Assembly: GCF_007754425.1 (NCBI RefSeq)
Contig: NZ_CP037452.1
Coordinates: 6,427,164 to 6,491,163, forward strand
Direction: 5' to 3'
Source of the DNA: Gimesia fumaroli
GTDB lineage: Bacteria > Planctomycetota > Planctomycetia > Planctomycetales > Planctomycetaceae
DNA length: 64,000 bases
The number at the start of each line of letters is the position of its first letter. Position 1 is the first letter of the stretch. This document shows, piece after piece, positions 54,121-63,907 of this stretch. Both the position numbers and the translations under genes were made by a program. The notes beneath the pieces are model-generated. The model saw nothing but the letters and a program-made list of their open reading frames with translations, was not told the DNA's origin and made no database searches.

Positions 54121-54621
54121 TCACGTATCGTGTCCGACTGTTGAATGACAGCGGATACAGGCGTTCGATTCCACGCGCTCGGAAGCATTTTTATTGAGCT
54201 CACCAATCGCAAGAATATCGATTTGATGGACAAGATCTGTATGACATTTTCGACAGGCCTGCTCGGTGACACTCCGATTGTAATCTGTGATCCGCAGGTT
54301 TTCTTCAAAATCTCCAGTGGTAAAAGCGAGCGAGTGAAAAAAGCCATTCCTCGCTTTACAATAATATGCCGAGACAGCACTGTCGTGGGGCGCATGACAA
54401 TCATTACATGACGCAAACTTTCCATGCGATGACTTGACCCAGGCATCGAAGTGACCTTGCATGACATGACAATTCGCACACGATTGAGAATCCGCCTTCA
54501 GATAAGAGGCCCCCTTGGCGTAACCGAAAGTGAACGTTCCAATTCCCACAATTCCACCGATCAGTACGGCAATCAGCAAGTATAAAACAGTCTTCTGTTT
54601 AAGCCCGGTAATTTGCTTCAT
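54121..54621 (-). CDS. nrfH: Cytochrome c nitrite reductase small subunit, quinol-oxidising
   Basis: A 166-residue tetrahaem NapC/NirT-family protein. The ATG at 54621 is chosen because it gives a short basic N-terminus before the single membrane helix (residues 10-33); the open frame upstream has no family features. Haem motifs are CANCH 48-52, CNDCH 72-76, CRKCH 123-127 and CIRCH 155-159. It passes electrons from menaquinol to NrfA and anchors the complex. The gene order nrfH-nrfA supports dissimilatory nitrite ammonification or nitrite detoxification. It is divergent from the esterase gene. Confidence 0.93.
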   Translation of the reverse strand: MKQITGLKQKTVLYLLIAVLIGGIVGIGTFTFGYAKGASYLKADSQSCANCHVMQGHFDAWVKSSHGKFASCNDCHAPHDSAVSAYYCKARNGFFHSLAFTTGDFEENLRITDYNRSVTEQACRKCHTDLVHQIDILAIGELNKNASERVESNACIRCHSTVGHDT

Positions 54622-54864
54622 ATCTTGCTTGAGGTGCGCCCTCGCCTTGAATTTTCTGGAAGAGAATAACAGCTTTGTAGTGTGGCTGATATTTTCAAAA
54701 ATGCAAGCAGAAATCCGGCATTCTATATAATGAGACGCTTTGAGAAATTTGCGGCGAATTTTCATTTCGATCAGCTACAACTGCCCCTCAACGATTGCTA
54801 TCATAGGGTTTCACATTTCACGATTTCGCGGAATCCGCTTAAAATTCATACAGGAGACTCAACT

Positions 54865-55716
54865 ATGAAATACCTCTGTCTGTCTGCATTTTTACTGTTA
54901 ACACTGGCGGCAGCGCCGATCGAAACCCCCGAACCCGATGAGCGGATCGCTGTCTGGCCTGATCGCCCTTTGTTGGATCAAAGTGATGATGAAGTCTCCT
55001 ACAAAAACATAATTCGTATTACCAAAGTCAAACGGCCCGCCATTGAATTCTATAAATCCAAAAATGCCAAACCGAATGCACCGGCGGTCGTGATATTTCC
55101 AGGTGGCGGCTATAACGTACTGGCCTATGATCTGGAAGGCACCGAAATTGCCGAATGGTTGAACTCAATTGGCATTCACGCCGTCGTCGTTAAGTACACG
55201 GTACCCGGAAATCAGCGTGAAGCAGCATTGAAAGACGCCCAGCGCGCCATGGGAATTGTGCGCAGTAAAGCCAAAGACTGGGGCATCAACCCTGAACAGA
55301 TTGGGGTCCTCGGTTTCTCCGCCGGCGGTCATCTGGCGGCAAACCTCTCCACCAATTATCAGAAACGAAATTATGAAGCCATCGACGCCGCCGACAAATT
55401 AAGCTGCCGCCCCGACTTCACCGTGCTGATTTATCCCGCCTATATCTACGAAAAAGAAGACAAGCGAAAGTCGGCTCCGGAAATCAAAGTCACCGCGCAA
55501 ACCCCGCCCGCCTTCATCGTGCAGACCCTCGATGACCGTCGACTGGTCGACAGCGCGTTCAATTACACGCGCGACCTCAAAGACGCTGAAGTTGACGGCG
55601 AGCTGCATCTCTACGCGAAAGGAGGGCACGGCTATGGCCTGCGTCCGTCCGAGAACCCGATTTCCGGCTGGCCAAAACTATGCGGCGACTGGCTCAAACG
55701 AACCACCGGAAATTAA
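54865..55716 (+). CDS. Exported alpha/beta hydrolase (esterase, BD-FAE-like)
   Basis: A 283-residue protein. The start at 54865 is supported by CAGGAG nine bases before; the longer open frame overlaps nrfH and lacks sense. The signal peptide is MKYLCLSAFLLLTLAAAP. The oxyanion-hole segment is FPGGGYNVLAYDLEG, the nucleophile elbow is GFSAGG, Asp lies in QTLDDRRLVDS, and His lies in AKGGHGYGLR. This is the pattern of bacterial acetyl-xylan or feruloyl esterase-like enzymes that deacylate plant or algal polysaccharide. It converges on the ThuA/PVC gene with a 17-base gap. Confidence 0.9.
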   Translation: MKYLCLSAFLLLTLAAAPIETPEPDERIAVWPDRPLLDQSDDEVSYKNIIRITKVKRPAIEFYKSKNAKPNAPAVVIFPGGGYNVLAYDLEGTEIAEWLNSIGIHAVVVKYTVPGNQREAALKDAQRAMGIVRSKAKDWGINPEQIGVLGFSAGGHLAANLSTNYQKRNYEAIDAADKLSCRPDFTVLIYPAYIYEKEDKRKSAPEIKVTAQTPPAFIVQTLDDRRLVDSAFNYTRDLKDAEVDGELHLYAKGGHGYGLRPSENPISGWPKLCGDWLKRTTGN

Positions 55717-55733
55717 ACACGCATTCGCACCCC

Positions 55734-58700
55734 TCAGGGGCCGCCGACTACTTTGAAGCGGCCCTCTGGTTGCTTGTCTGCTTTCTGGAATTCGACTCGC
55801 AAATCAAGCTCGCCGCGATCTTTCCGGTCGATTTCAAATGTCAACTGAGTGCGACCGCTGGGCAGCAACAACAGCGTCGATTTTTTCAACGAAATCGGCG
55901 TCTCGTTCTGCCAGACCTTCAAACCTTTGATCGAGTTGAGCTCCATCTGCACATAGCCCGGCTGATTCACATCCACAAACGCGATAGCGCGGGTCAACGG
56001 TTTTTGCAGATTCAAATCACTGGCCGGCAACGTCCCATTCACCATGCTGTATGCCGCCGCCGTGGACTGTTCCAGTGATTTGAAGTTCGCCAGATCTTCT
56101 GACGTCAACGGTGCCTCGGCCCCACTTAACCGCCAGCGCCGGACCACCTGTGCAACACTCGTTGCATAAGGACCGGGGCGACCGAGTTCCGTCACGAACT
56201 TCACCAGATCCAGAAATTCCTGCCGATTCTGCAATTTACTGGCAAGCCCCTGAGGCATCAGCGAAGGCAACTTCTTCGTAAAATCAATCTGCTCCGCTGG
56301 AATCGTCACCAGTTTCCCCTGCTGAGCCGCGTCTTTGAGAACCACTTTCTGATCGTCCTGGACGACCAGAATCCCATTGAACACGCGGCCCTCATCCGTA
56401 ACCACCATCAGACTCTCATAAAATTCCTTGATCACCTTGGACGGCCTCAGAAAGGAATCGACAATATAATCAGGGGGTGAACTGGAACCGATGGCAGCCA
56501 GATCGGGACCAAGAACCGGCCCCGCATTCGAAATACTATGGCACTTCATACAGGCCAGTTCCGCTCTACGAAAAATCTGCTCGCCGCGTGCGGCGTCTCC
56601 CTGTTCGCGGACTGCTGTCGCCAGTTCCAACACATTCTCGTTGAGCAATTGTGCTTCCAGTGAATCCTGCATCACCGTGCCACCAAAGGCGGTAATCAAC
56701 GCCTGATTCGTTTCTCCTGTTTCAATCAGGTACTGCCGGATCTGCTCGGCCACGCGCGGATGAATCGACGCCGCTTTCAACTGGTCGGCCAGAATTTCCG
56801 AGCCTCCCTTGCGTTTCGTAAATGCGAGCAAGAACCAGGCGGGGTCGGTATCTTTCGGATCTTGATTCAATATTTCGGGCGTCAACGCTGCCGCCTGTTT
56901 CATGTCATGTGCGGCCAGACCATATACGCCCAGTAAGCGTTGATCGATTGGCTTTTTCGATTTCGCCAGTGCGTTCAGAAATTTAAGCGAAGCTGCATCA
57001 CCAAGCATGCCCAGTGATTCCGCCGCCAACTGTTTGACTTCCGGGTCTGTATCGGGTGCGTTAATTTGACGTTGCAGCCGGCGACCTTCGCGCGTCAGTT
57101 TCCAGGAACCGATCAAGCGCGCGACCGACTTTTGTACCGGCAGCCCCGGCACCACCGCAGACCGGCTGAGCATTGAGCCAATGTTGCCTTTGGGAATCAC
57201 ACCACGTTCACGGGCGGCACGATCCAGGGCATTCAGCAGTGTGCTCAACGCTTCCGGTGAAATCCCTTTGCCTCCCTGCGTTTTATACTCGCGCGTGACT
57301 TCCACCAGACTCAACACCAGCGGCTCCAGCTGATTGGCGTTCGCTCTTTCCGCAACGACCTGGGCCGGGCCTTTCAGCAATTCCGCATCAATGCTGCCCG
57401 CGTTCAACAGATCGATGATCACATCAATCGACTCATTCGAAAGCAGGTTCGCCAGCGCGTAGTTTTTGTGATCTGTTTTCTCGAATTTGACTTTGCCCTG
57501 CTGCCGCGGTTTGACCCAATGTTCCTGTAAACCATCAATCGTCAATTTCAGTGCATGTTCCAGATATCGGTCCATCGGCGCATCAATGGCTTTGACGGCG
57601 ATCGTCACCGAACGCGGATCGGGAATATAACCGGCAGTCAGAACGGCTTCGAGACGTACACGCGGATGCGGATCATGAATGGCCGTCTCCAGTAAGTCCA
57701 GCGGATTTTCAATCTGCGGATACCAATAGCGTAATACCCGCAAGGCGGCTGCCCGCGCACGAGACTCTTTTGATTTGAGCACATCACGCAGCAATGGCTC
57801 GTTCACCACGCCGATGGTCTGATAACACCAGAGTGCTTCCAGTTGATGATGATCAAAATTCGCTTCCAGCGAGTCCAGTTTGGCCACCCAACTGTCAAGG
57901 GCCTGTTTCGCATCATCCTGGTCAGCGTCATAGAGCACGCGTTTGACCTGCTGCCGGGTAAAACTTTCGGGATCTTTCAAATGCGAAACCACCTCGGCCA
58001 AGGGCACGCCCACTAATTTCGGACGCTCCACCAGCGGACGATCTTTATACGTCACTCTCCAGACACGACCATGCGTCGTATCACGGCGTTCGTCACGGAA
58101 ACTGTGTTGCATGTGGCCGATCAGCGGATTGTACCAGTCCAGAATATACGCGGCGCCATCAGGCCCCATCTTCAAATCCACGGGGCGAAAGTAAGAACTG
58201 CTGGATTGAATCAGCGGATCGAGTCCCTTAATCGTATAGCCGGCACCGTCATCAGATACTTCATACCGGGCGACAACGTGTGATTTGTACTGGTTGGTCC
58301 AGATTTCGCCTTGCACTTCTGCCGGAAAATGGCGACTGGCAACAAATTCGCCGCCACACTGCTTCGTTCCCTGACCGCTGGCTTCATAGCCCAGCTTGGC
58401 TCGACTGTTGGCGGTTAAGGGAGCAGTGAAATAGAGTCGCGGGTTATCGATCACAAAAGACTGCCCCCAATCATCAAACATATGCCCCCAGGGGTTCGAC
58501 GCACGATAGTCGGCAAAGACATTCAACTTGCGGCTGCGGGGATGAAACTGGAACACGCCCCCATTCTCCAGTCGCACCGTTCCGTAGGGTGTTTCCACCT
58601 GCGAATGCATGAACGTCCCTTCCTGGAAGTAGATCCAGCCGCCCGGCCCCCAGCGCCAGGCACTGATGGAATGGTGGTTGTCTTCCGTCGCAAAACCGGT

Positions 58701-59990
58701 GAGCACCACTTCGCGGTGGTCGGCTTTCCCATCGCCGTCGGTATCTTTCAGAAAGAGTAAATCCGGTGCATTCGCCACATACACGCCGCCATCACCGAGT
58801 TCCAAACCTGTGGGCACATACAGGCCCTCCGCAAACACGGTCGATTTATCGGCCCGGCCATCATGGTCCGTGTCTTCCAGAATCACAATCTGATCGTTTG
58901 GTTTTTCACCCGGCGAGACCTGGGGATACGAGGTCGAACAAATCACCCACAGTCGCCCCTGCGGATCCCAGGTCATGTGGATTGGATTAACCAGCATCGG
59001 TTCCGCAGCGAACAAGTTCACTTCATAACCGGGCAACATCGTAAACGTTTTTCGCTCGACTTCGGGCGAATGATCCTGCGTGAGTTCGAACGGTCGTTTC
59101 AAATTGGGCGCGGAATTCGCGACTGCCATCCGCTCGGGTGTTGTTCCCACCGGTTTTTCCAGACACCAATGAACGCCATTAACCAGCAAGCGGTTGACCG
59201 CATCCAGCTTAAACGAGTCTTCATGCCCCAACGTGGTCGTAAACACCCGGCTGCCCCATTCGTTCTTCCAGGTCCAAGCGACAGGCCAACTCATTTCGGC
59301 TGAGAGTTCATGCGTTCCAAACTGATTCTTGACGATCCCCGTCCGCTTTGACTTCCCGGTACCGGTCAATAACGGCGTTGCATCGGCGGGAATCTTTGTT
59401 TTGTATAACGTACCCGGATCGATAAATTTTGCAGCCACGCCGTTCAGAATTTCGTGATTCCGATGCGAGGGCACATGCTCCACGACCGTCTCACTGGAAA
59501 GGTGCAGGAAATATTCCGAACCCAACACCCGCTTACCAAACCCCCGATTCCATTCCGAGAGGGGATGACCTTTTTCATAATCGAAGGCATGCGTACTGGT
59601 GCGCAAGCCGATCACCGGTTTCCCGGATTCAATATAGTTTTGAATGTGTGCAAACTGCTTGGGCGGCAGTTGCAGAAACCGCATATAAAACACCGCCAGA
59701 TCTGCCTGCGCAAGCACTTCCAGGCCGGGCAGTCCCACCCCGTTCTGATTCCGCTCCGGATTTCCTTCGGGGAGAATCACCGTGGTTTTAAAGCCATACT
59801 GCTCTAAGCGTTTTGCGAAAGCGGGAATCGTCTTCTGAGGTGAATAATGTGTCGTCCCCACCACGAATACCACGTGCGGTTTCTCAGCCTGTTCGGCGGC
59901 AAGACTTTGGCGCGCTGACAGAAACAGTCCACAGCAAACGGAGAGCACCAGAGGGCATTTCAGAAACGTCAGAGACTTAAACATAATCAA
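55734..59990 (-). CDS. ThuA / PVC-type haem-binding dehydrogenase-like protein with HEAT repeats
   Basis: A 1418-residue exported protein. A signal peptide ends near SLAAEQ (about residue 33). A ThuA-like domain follows to about 265 (GTTHYSPQKTIPAFAKRLEQYG, YIESGKPVIGLRTSTHAF). A six-bladed propeller of the glucose/sorbosone-dehydrogenase type lies at about 320-680 (WDPQGRLWVICSTSYP, DTDGDGKADHREVVLTG, YILDWYNPLIGHMQHSFRDERRD). HEAT-like repeats follow, and then a cytochrome-like domain with CMKCH at 1147-1151. The carboxy part is beta-rich and may bind carbohydrate. Haem-linked sugar oxidation is a reasonable guess. It is a typical planctomycete/verrucomicrobial architecture. Confidence 0.92.
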   Translation of the reverse strand: MIMFKSLTFLKCPLVLSVCCGLFLSARQSLAAEQAEKPHVVFVVGTTHYSPQKTIPAFAKRLEQYGFKTTVILPEGNPERNQNGVGLPGLEVLAQADLAVFYMRFLQLPPKQFAHIQNYIESGKPVIGLRTSTHAFDYEKGHPLSEWNRGFGKRVLGSEYFLHLSSETVVEHVPSHRNHEILNGVAAKFIDPGTLYKTKIPADATPLLTGTGKSKRTGIVKNQFGTHELSAEMSWPVAWTWKNEWGSRVFTTTLGHEDSFKLDAVNRLLVNGVHWCLEKPVGTTPERMAVANSAPNLKRPFELTQDHSPEVERKTFTMLPGYEVNLFAAEPMLVNPIHMTWDPQGRLWVICSTSYPQVSPGEKPNDQIVILEDTDHDGRADKSTVFAEGLYVPTGLELGDGGVYVANAPDLLFLKDTDGDGKADHREVVLTGFATEDNHHSISAWRWGPGGWIYFQEGTFMHSQVETPYGTVRLENGGVFQFHPRSRKLNVFADYRASNPWGHMFDDWGQSFVIDNPRLYFTAPLTANSRAKLGYEASGQGTKQCGGEFVASRHFPAEVQGEIWTNQYKSHVVARYEVSDDGAGYTIKGLDPLIQSSSSYFRPVDLKMGPDGAAYILDWYNPLIGHMQHSFRDERRDTTHGRVWRVTYKDRPLVERPKLVGVPLAEVVSHLKDPESFTRQQVKRVLYDADQDDAKQALDSWVAKLDSLEANFDHHQLEALWCYQTIGVVNEPLLRDVLKSKESRARAAALRVLRYWYPQIENPLDLLETAIHDPHPRVRLEAVLTAGYIPDPRSVTIAVKAIDAPMDRYLEHALKLTIDGLQEHWVKPRQQGKVKFEKTDHKNYALANLLSNESIDVIIDLLNAGSIDAELLKGPAQVVAERANANQLEPLVLSLVEVTREYKTQGGKGISPEALSTLLNALDRAARERGVIPKGNIGSMLSRSAVVPGLPVQKSVARLIGSWKLTREGRRLQRQINAPDTDPEVKQLAAESLGMLGDAASLKFLNALAKSKKPIDQRLLGVYGLAAHDMKQAAALTPEILNQDPKDTDPAWFLLAFTKRKGGSEILADQLKAASIHPRVAEQIRQYLIETGETNQALITAFGGTVMQDSLEAQLLNENVLELATAVREQGDAARGEQIFRRAELACMKCHSISNAGPVLGPDLAAIGSSSPPDYIVDSFLRPSKVIKEFYESLMVVTDEGRVFNGILVVQDDQKVVLKDAAQQGKLVTIPAEQIDFTKKLPSLMPQGLASKLQNRQEFLDLVKFVTELGRPGPYATSVAQVVRRWRLSGAEAPLTSEDLANFKSLEQSTAAAYSMVNGTLPASDLNLQKPLTRAIAFVDVNQPGYVQMELNSIKGLKVWQNETPISLKKSTLLLLPSGRTQLTFEIDRKDRGELDLRVEFQKADKQPEGRFKVVGGP

Positions 59991-60064
59991 CTCTTATGAT
60001 AAAAGGTTTTGTGAACCAATATTTGACGAAGTATTAGAGATCAATCGCGTCAGGAGAGAAATCC

Positions 60065-61336
60065 TTATTCAATACGCACCAGTTGCCAGCGTGTTTCTTC
60101 CTGAGGCCGGTCCTGACTTCCGATCTTGGACTCGCGTCCCTCGATCAACGCGGCAAAGGTCAACATCTCGGGAGGAAATGAGACCGCACCAAAGGGCTTG
60201 GTACGACGGCCGAAAATATATTCTGCGTTATGGGCACGATAGACATAGAAAAACAGTTCGTTCTTTCGGTCGATGTGCGACCGGAGTTCATTCACCTGCG
60301 CCTGCGCAGGTAGGTTCTGCAAAAACAGACCGCAGCTCCAATCGGCTGCGCTGGCTTCGGTAATCGTTGTCCCGTTGACTAGCAGACGATATTTGCCGTC
60401 CGGTAAATGCTTGACAGTCAGACGAGGTTGTGCCGCCTGTAAGTCAGTGTCCACAATCGCCGATTCCGGAGCCGCAGGAATCGGCAGGGTACTCGCTTTG
60501 AAGGTAAACTGAATTCGCTCTGGCTCGAATGTCTGCTGAGAGATTGTGGCATTCGTGGCAGCGACTGTTTTGGCTTGCATATCGACCAGCAATTGGGAAC
60601 TCTGAATTTTCTTTCCCAACAGTTCACTGGCGATAAATTGACTGACCGCCCAGTAGCCGTACTCATTCAGATGAATGCCATTGCGGGTTAATTTCTGCGA
60701 AGGATTTTGAGCCATCCGTTTTTTCGTCTCTGTGAAGAGGTCCACGAACGGAACTTGGTGTTTTTCTGCAATCACTTGCATTGCCCGCGTATACGCCGAC
60801 AAACTCTGATTATGTTTCGCGGGGTCGGGAAAGGGCGGGCCCATGTTTTCATGCGCGATCGGAGAAATCATGACCACCCGCGGTGCGGAAGCGTCATTAT
60901 ATTTTTGTGAAGCCAGATGCTTGAGAAACTGTTCCCAGTGTTCCGTATACGCCTTTAAACCCTCTTGCCCGTCGAACGATTCATTCATGCCGAAACAGGC
61001 GAGAATCACATCGGCTTTCTGCTGTTTCAAATGATCATCGAGCGAACCAAAATTGAGCGGTCGCGGCTGCAGATTCAGAGTATCGCCCGACCAGGCCAGA
61101 TTGCGAAACGTGAGTCCTTTGACATCCGCCTGCGACGTCAACAGCGTTTCCAGATAGTTATACAATCGCATTTGATCGGCGAACGTATTCCCGATCAGGA
61201 CAATCCGATCTCCTTCTTTCAAAACCAGTCGTTGCGCTACAGATTCACTTTGCCGCGCGTCTGCCGCAAAACCTGTTGACAGATAACTGACGCAGACAAC
61301 CAGCATGAAACTCAACAGTGAAAACGAGGCTCGCAT
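60065..61336 (-). CDS. Exported SGNH/GDSL hydrolase
   Basis: A 423-residue protein. The ATG at 61336, with AGGA upstream, is chosen over the long frame start at 61495 because it gives a clean signal peptide (FSLLSFMLVVCVSYLSTGFAA). SGNH blocks are altered at block I (RIVLIGNTFADQM, Asn/Thr where GDS is usual), with block III ACFGMNES and block V NGIHLNEYGYW (His) present. The serine of block I is not obvious. It probably removes acyl groups from glycans. The C-terminal 200 residues are beta-rich and may be carbohydrate-binding. It lies 74 bases upstream of the ThuA gene. Confidence 0.85.
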   Translation of the reverse strand: MRASFSLLSFMLVVCVSYLSTGFAADARQSESVAQRLVLKEGDRIVLIGNTFADQMRLYNYLETLLTSQADVKGLTFRNLAWSGDTLNLQPRPLNFGSLDDHLKQQKADVILACFGMNESFDGQEGLKAYTEHWEQFLKHLASQKYNDASAPRVVMISPIAHENMGPPFPDPAKHNQSLSAYTRAMQVIAEKHQVPFVDLFTETKKRMAQNPSQKLTRNGIHLNEYGYWAVSQFIASELLGKKIQSSQLLVDMQAKTVAATNATISQQTFEPERIQFTFKASTLPIPAAPESAIVDTDLQAAQPRLTVKHLPDGKYRLLVNGTTITEASAADWSCGLFLQNLPAQAQVNELRSHIDRKNELFFYVYRAHNAEYIFGRRTKPFGAVSFPPEMLTFAALIEGRESKIGSQDRPQEETRWQLVRIE

Positions 61337-61542
61337 AAAATCCGATCCTGAGTAGAAATCTGAAAAAAGTGACTGTACCTGCACTCCATTATGAGAGTAA
61401 CAGCGGGCAAATAAAAGTCCTCTTCGCACAGAGAAACGAACAGTCTGGCGTTTTCTTGCCTGATTCCGATTGAATTGATGCCTCCTCGGCTGCACAATAC
61501 AAGAGCCTCTTTCCGTCTTCCTTTAAAACAGCAGGAGTCATT

Positions 61543-62484
61543 ATGCCCACTGCATCTCTCCACCACCGACGTCATTTTCTGAACACTGTTTTTCAAGGCT
61601 GCGCAGCCGGCTCCCTGTTCCCCGCATTTTCCACACTACTGGCTGACGAACGTTCTCAGTCAACACGTCAGATTCCCGCGGTTCCGGGTAAGCTCTTGAT
61701 CCACCTGAGAAAACGGACCGCCAAAGCACCTTTGAAAGCAATCAATGATACGGCGGAATGGGACGCTTCAGAAACCGCCATTATCATCTGCGACATGTGG
61801 GCCGACCATCCCTGTAAGCTGGCTGCGCAGCGGGTGGACCGGATGGCGCCGCGGATGAATCAGGTTGTCTCACTGGCCCGCGATCAGGGCGTCGCCATCA
61901 TTCACGCTCCTAGTGGCGGGATTCAATTATACGAAGAGACGCCGTTTCGCAAACGGATTAAAGAGGCCAAACCATCGAAGCCCCCCGTTCCGATTCAAGG
62001 CTGGTGTTACCTGAACCCGGAAAAAGAACCGCCGCTGCCTGTGGATGACACAGTAAAACGTTCCACGGAATCGAGTCTGCGGGGCTGTGATGATCCGATT
62101 GCCGATTACAAAAAGAACACCGACCGCCACGAACACCCGGCGATTAAGATGGTCGGCTACGATGTGGTTAGCGCTAACGGTCAGGAGATCTATAATTTTC
62201 TGGAACAGGAACAGCGCAAGAACATCGTGCTGATGGGCGTGCATACCAACATGTGCGTTCTGGGTCGCCCGTTTGGAATTCGCCAGATGAGCTATCTGAG
62301 CAAGAACGTGGTCCTGTGCCGCGACTTGACCGATGCACTCTACGATCCCCGTGACCGTCCCTTTGTCAGTCATACCCGGGGCACGGAAATGATTATCGAA
62401 CACATCGAAACGCACTGGTGCCCTTCCATCCTGGGTCGCGATCTCACCAAAGTTATTCCAGGCTCGAACAATCCGGTGTCTTAA
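61543..62484 (+). CDS. Tat-exported isochorismatase-family cysteine hydrolase
   Basis: A 313-residue protein. The N-terminus HHRRHFLNTVFQGCAAGSLF is a probable Tat signal with a cysteine. The isochorismatase-like core has the catalytic Asp in IIICDMWADH, a Lys-containing middle, and Cys in NIVLMGVHTNMCVLG. The usual family reaction is hydrolysis of an amide or an enol ether in a small molecule; an exported version with inserts of about 100 residues is common in planctomycetes. The substrate is unknown. The AGCAGGAG site just upstream supports the start. Confidence 0.88.
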   Translation: MPTASLHHRRHFLNTVFQGCAAGSLFPAFSTLLADERSQSTRQIPAVPGKLLIHLRKRTAKAPLKAINDTAEWDASETAIIICDMWADHPCKLAAQRVDRMAPRMNQVVSLARDQGVAIIHAPSGGIQLYEETPFRKRIKEAKPSKPPVPIQGWCYLNPEKEPPLPVDDTVKRSTESSLRGCDDPIADYKKNTDRHEHPAIKMVGYDVVSANGQEIYNFLEQEQRKNIVLMGVHTNMCVLGRPFGIRQMSYLSKNVVLCRDLTDALYDPRDRPFVSHTRGTEMIIEHIETHWCPSILGRDLTKVIPGSNNPVS

Positions 62485-62514
62485 GGCACGCCATGATTTA
62501 CTTCACCAGCGATA

Positions 62515-62543
62515 ATAAAAGGGATAATAAAAGGGGTCAGGAC
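62515..62543. repeat. Single arm of the GGGTCAGG palindrome beside the second IS4-type gene
   Basis: AATAAAAGGGATAATAAAAG then GGGTCAGGAC ending at 62542. It matches the left arm at 30132 up to GGAC, after which the sequence diverges. The other arm is not present in the window. Confidence 0.6.
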
Positions 62544-62547
62544 CAAT

Positions 62548-62595
62548 CCTGTTCGGCACAGTTTATGCTACCTTTTAAAAATCACTGCGAACAGG
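62548..62595. repeat. Inverted repeat upstream of the second IS4-type transposase
   Basis: CCTGTTCG (62548-62555) pairs with CGAACAGG (62588-62595) around a 32-base AT-rich spacer. It may belong to the left end of the insertion sequence. Confidence 0.4.
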
Positions 62596-62683
62596 GAGTT
62601 TTCGTGTAATTCGTGCCGTTCGTGGTTTGTAAATTGGTCAATCTGCACACAGGAAGGCGCGTTGACTGTTTGAGACTTCTGTC

Positions 62684-63907
62684 ATGCCACGAACGAAGCG
62701 CGCCAAGATTAAAGAACAGGAAATCACCGGCCTGAAGTATTTCCGACAGTTGGGAAGCCTGCTGCAGGAACTGCATGACGTCGGCTGTGAACGTGACCGC
62801 GCTGGCAATCGCAGTCTGCACATGGATCAGTATTGCACGATGATCCTGCTCTATCTTTTTAATCCCATTGTGACGTCTCTACGCGGTCTGCAGCAGGCCA
62901 GTGAACTCAAAAAGGTCCAGAAAAAACTGAAGTGCCCCCGCGCTTCTCTTGGCTCGCTCTCTGAATCCGTGGCTGTCTTCGATTCGGAACGACTGAAGCC
63001 GATCATCGCCACCCTGGGTGACAAGCTGGCGCCAATTGCGAAAGACAGCCGACTGCAGGACATCAAGCATACGATGACCCTGGTTGATGGAACCGTAATT
63101 ACCGCGTTGCCCCGCATCGCCCAGGCTTCATTTCTCGAAACACAATCCGGTCATTCCAACCTGATGAACTGGACGCTGCATACGCACTTTGAAGTGGACT
63201 GCCACGTGCCGACACGAATCGACGTCACTCCCACCGGCGGAGGAGAATTCGACGAACGAGCCGTGCTGGACCGCGCCGTTGAATCGGACCGCACATATGT
63301 GATGGATCGCGGTTACGCGAAATTCGAACTCTTTAATCAGATTGTCGAATCTGGCAGCAGCTACGTCTGCCGGATTCGTGACAACAGTGTCTACGACGTT
63401 CTATCAGAGCAGGAACTGACAGACGCAGACAGGGCCGCTCACGTCATGAGTGATGAGATCATTCAACTGGGATCAACTCAAGCGAAATCAAAACCCAATC
63501 ATCAGCTCCGGTTGATTCAGATCGAGATGGAACCACATCAGAAGCGAACTCGCTATGGCGGCAAGAGCACGGGGCCTAACTGCGATGGCGTGTTGCGGAT
63601 CGCGACCAATCTGCTGGACGTTCCCGCTGAAATCATTGCGCTGATGTATCGTTATCGTTGGACAATTGAAATCTTCTTCCGTTTCTTCAAGCATATGCTG
63701 GGCTGTCGTCACCTGTTGAGCAGATCGCAAAACGGCATCGAGATTCAGACTTACTGCGCGATCATCGCCTGCATGCTGATCAGTCTGTGGACGGGTCGCA
63801 AACCGTCGTTACGCACCTATGAAATGATCTGCTGGTATTTCACCGGCATGTGTGACGAGGAAGAACTGCTGGCGCACATCTCCCGGTTGCAAAAACAGAA
63901 CGACTGA
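62684..63907 (+). CDS. IS4-family transposase (second element)
   Basis: A 407-residue protein, intact. DDE residues are D135 (TLVDGTVITALPR), D208 (YVMDRGYAKFELF) and E329 in YRYRWTIEIFFRFFKHMLG. The sequence is not close to the transposase at 30346 and belongs to a shorter IS4 subgroup. The right end of the insertion sequence is not identifiable within the 93 bases left in the window. The left end may begin near 62543, next to a palindrome arm. Confidence 0.9.
   Translation: MPRTKRAKIKEQEITGLKYFRQLGSLLQELHDVGCERDRAGNRSLHMDQYCTMILLYLFNPIVTSLRGLQQASELKKVQKKLKCPRASLGSLSESVAVFDSERLKPIIATLGDKLAPIAKDSRLQDIKHTMTLVDGTVITALPRIAQASFLETQSGHSNLMNWTLHTHFEVDCHVPTRIDVTPTGGGEFDERAVLDRAVESDRTYVMDRGYAKFELFNQIVESGSSYVCRIRDNSVYDVLSEQELTDADRAAHVMSDEIIQLGSTQAKSKPNHQLRLIQIEMEPHQKRTRYGGKSTGPNCDGVLRIATNLLDVPAEIIALMYRYRWTIEIFFRFFKHMLGCRHLLSRSQNGIEIQTYCAIIACMLISLWTGRKPSLRTYEMICWYFTGMCDEEELLAHISRLQKQND

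Noticed and set aside
54682..54864. Longer N-terminus for the esterase overlapping the nrfH side.
   Set aside because: The downstream ATG has a clear CAGGAG site and a signal peptide; the upstream extension has neither.
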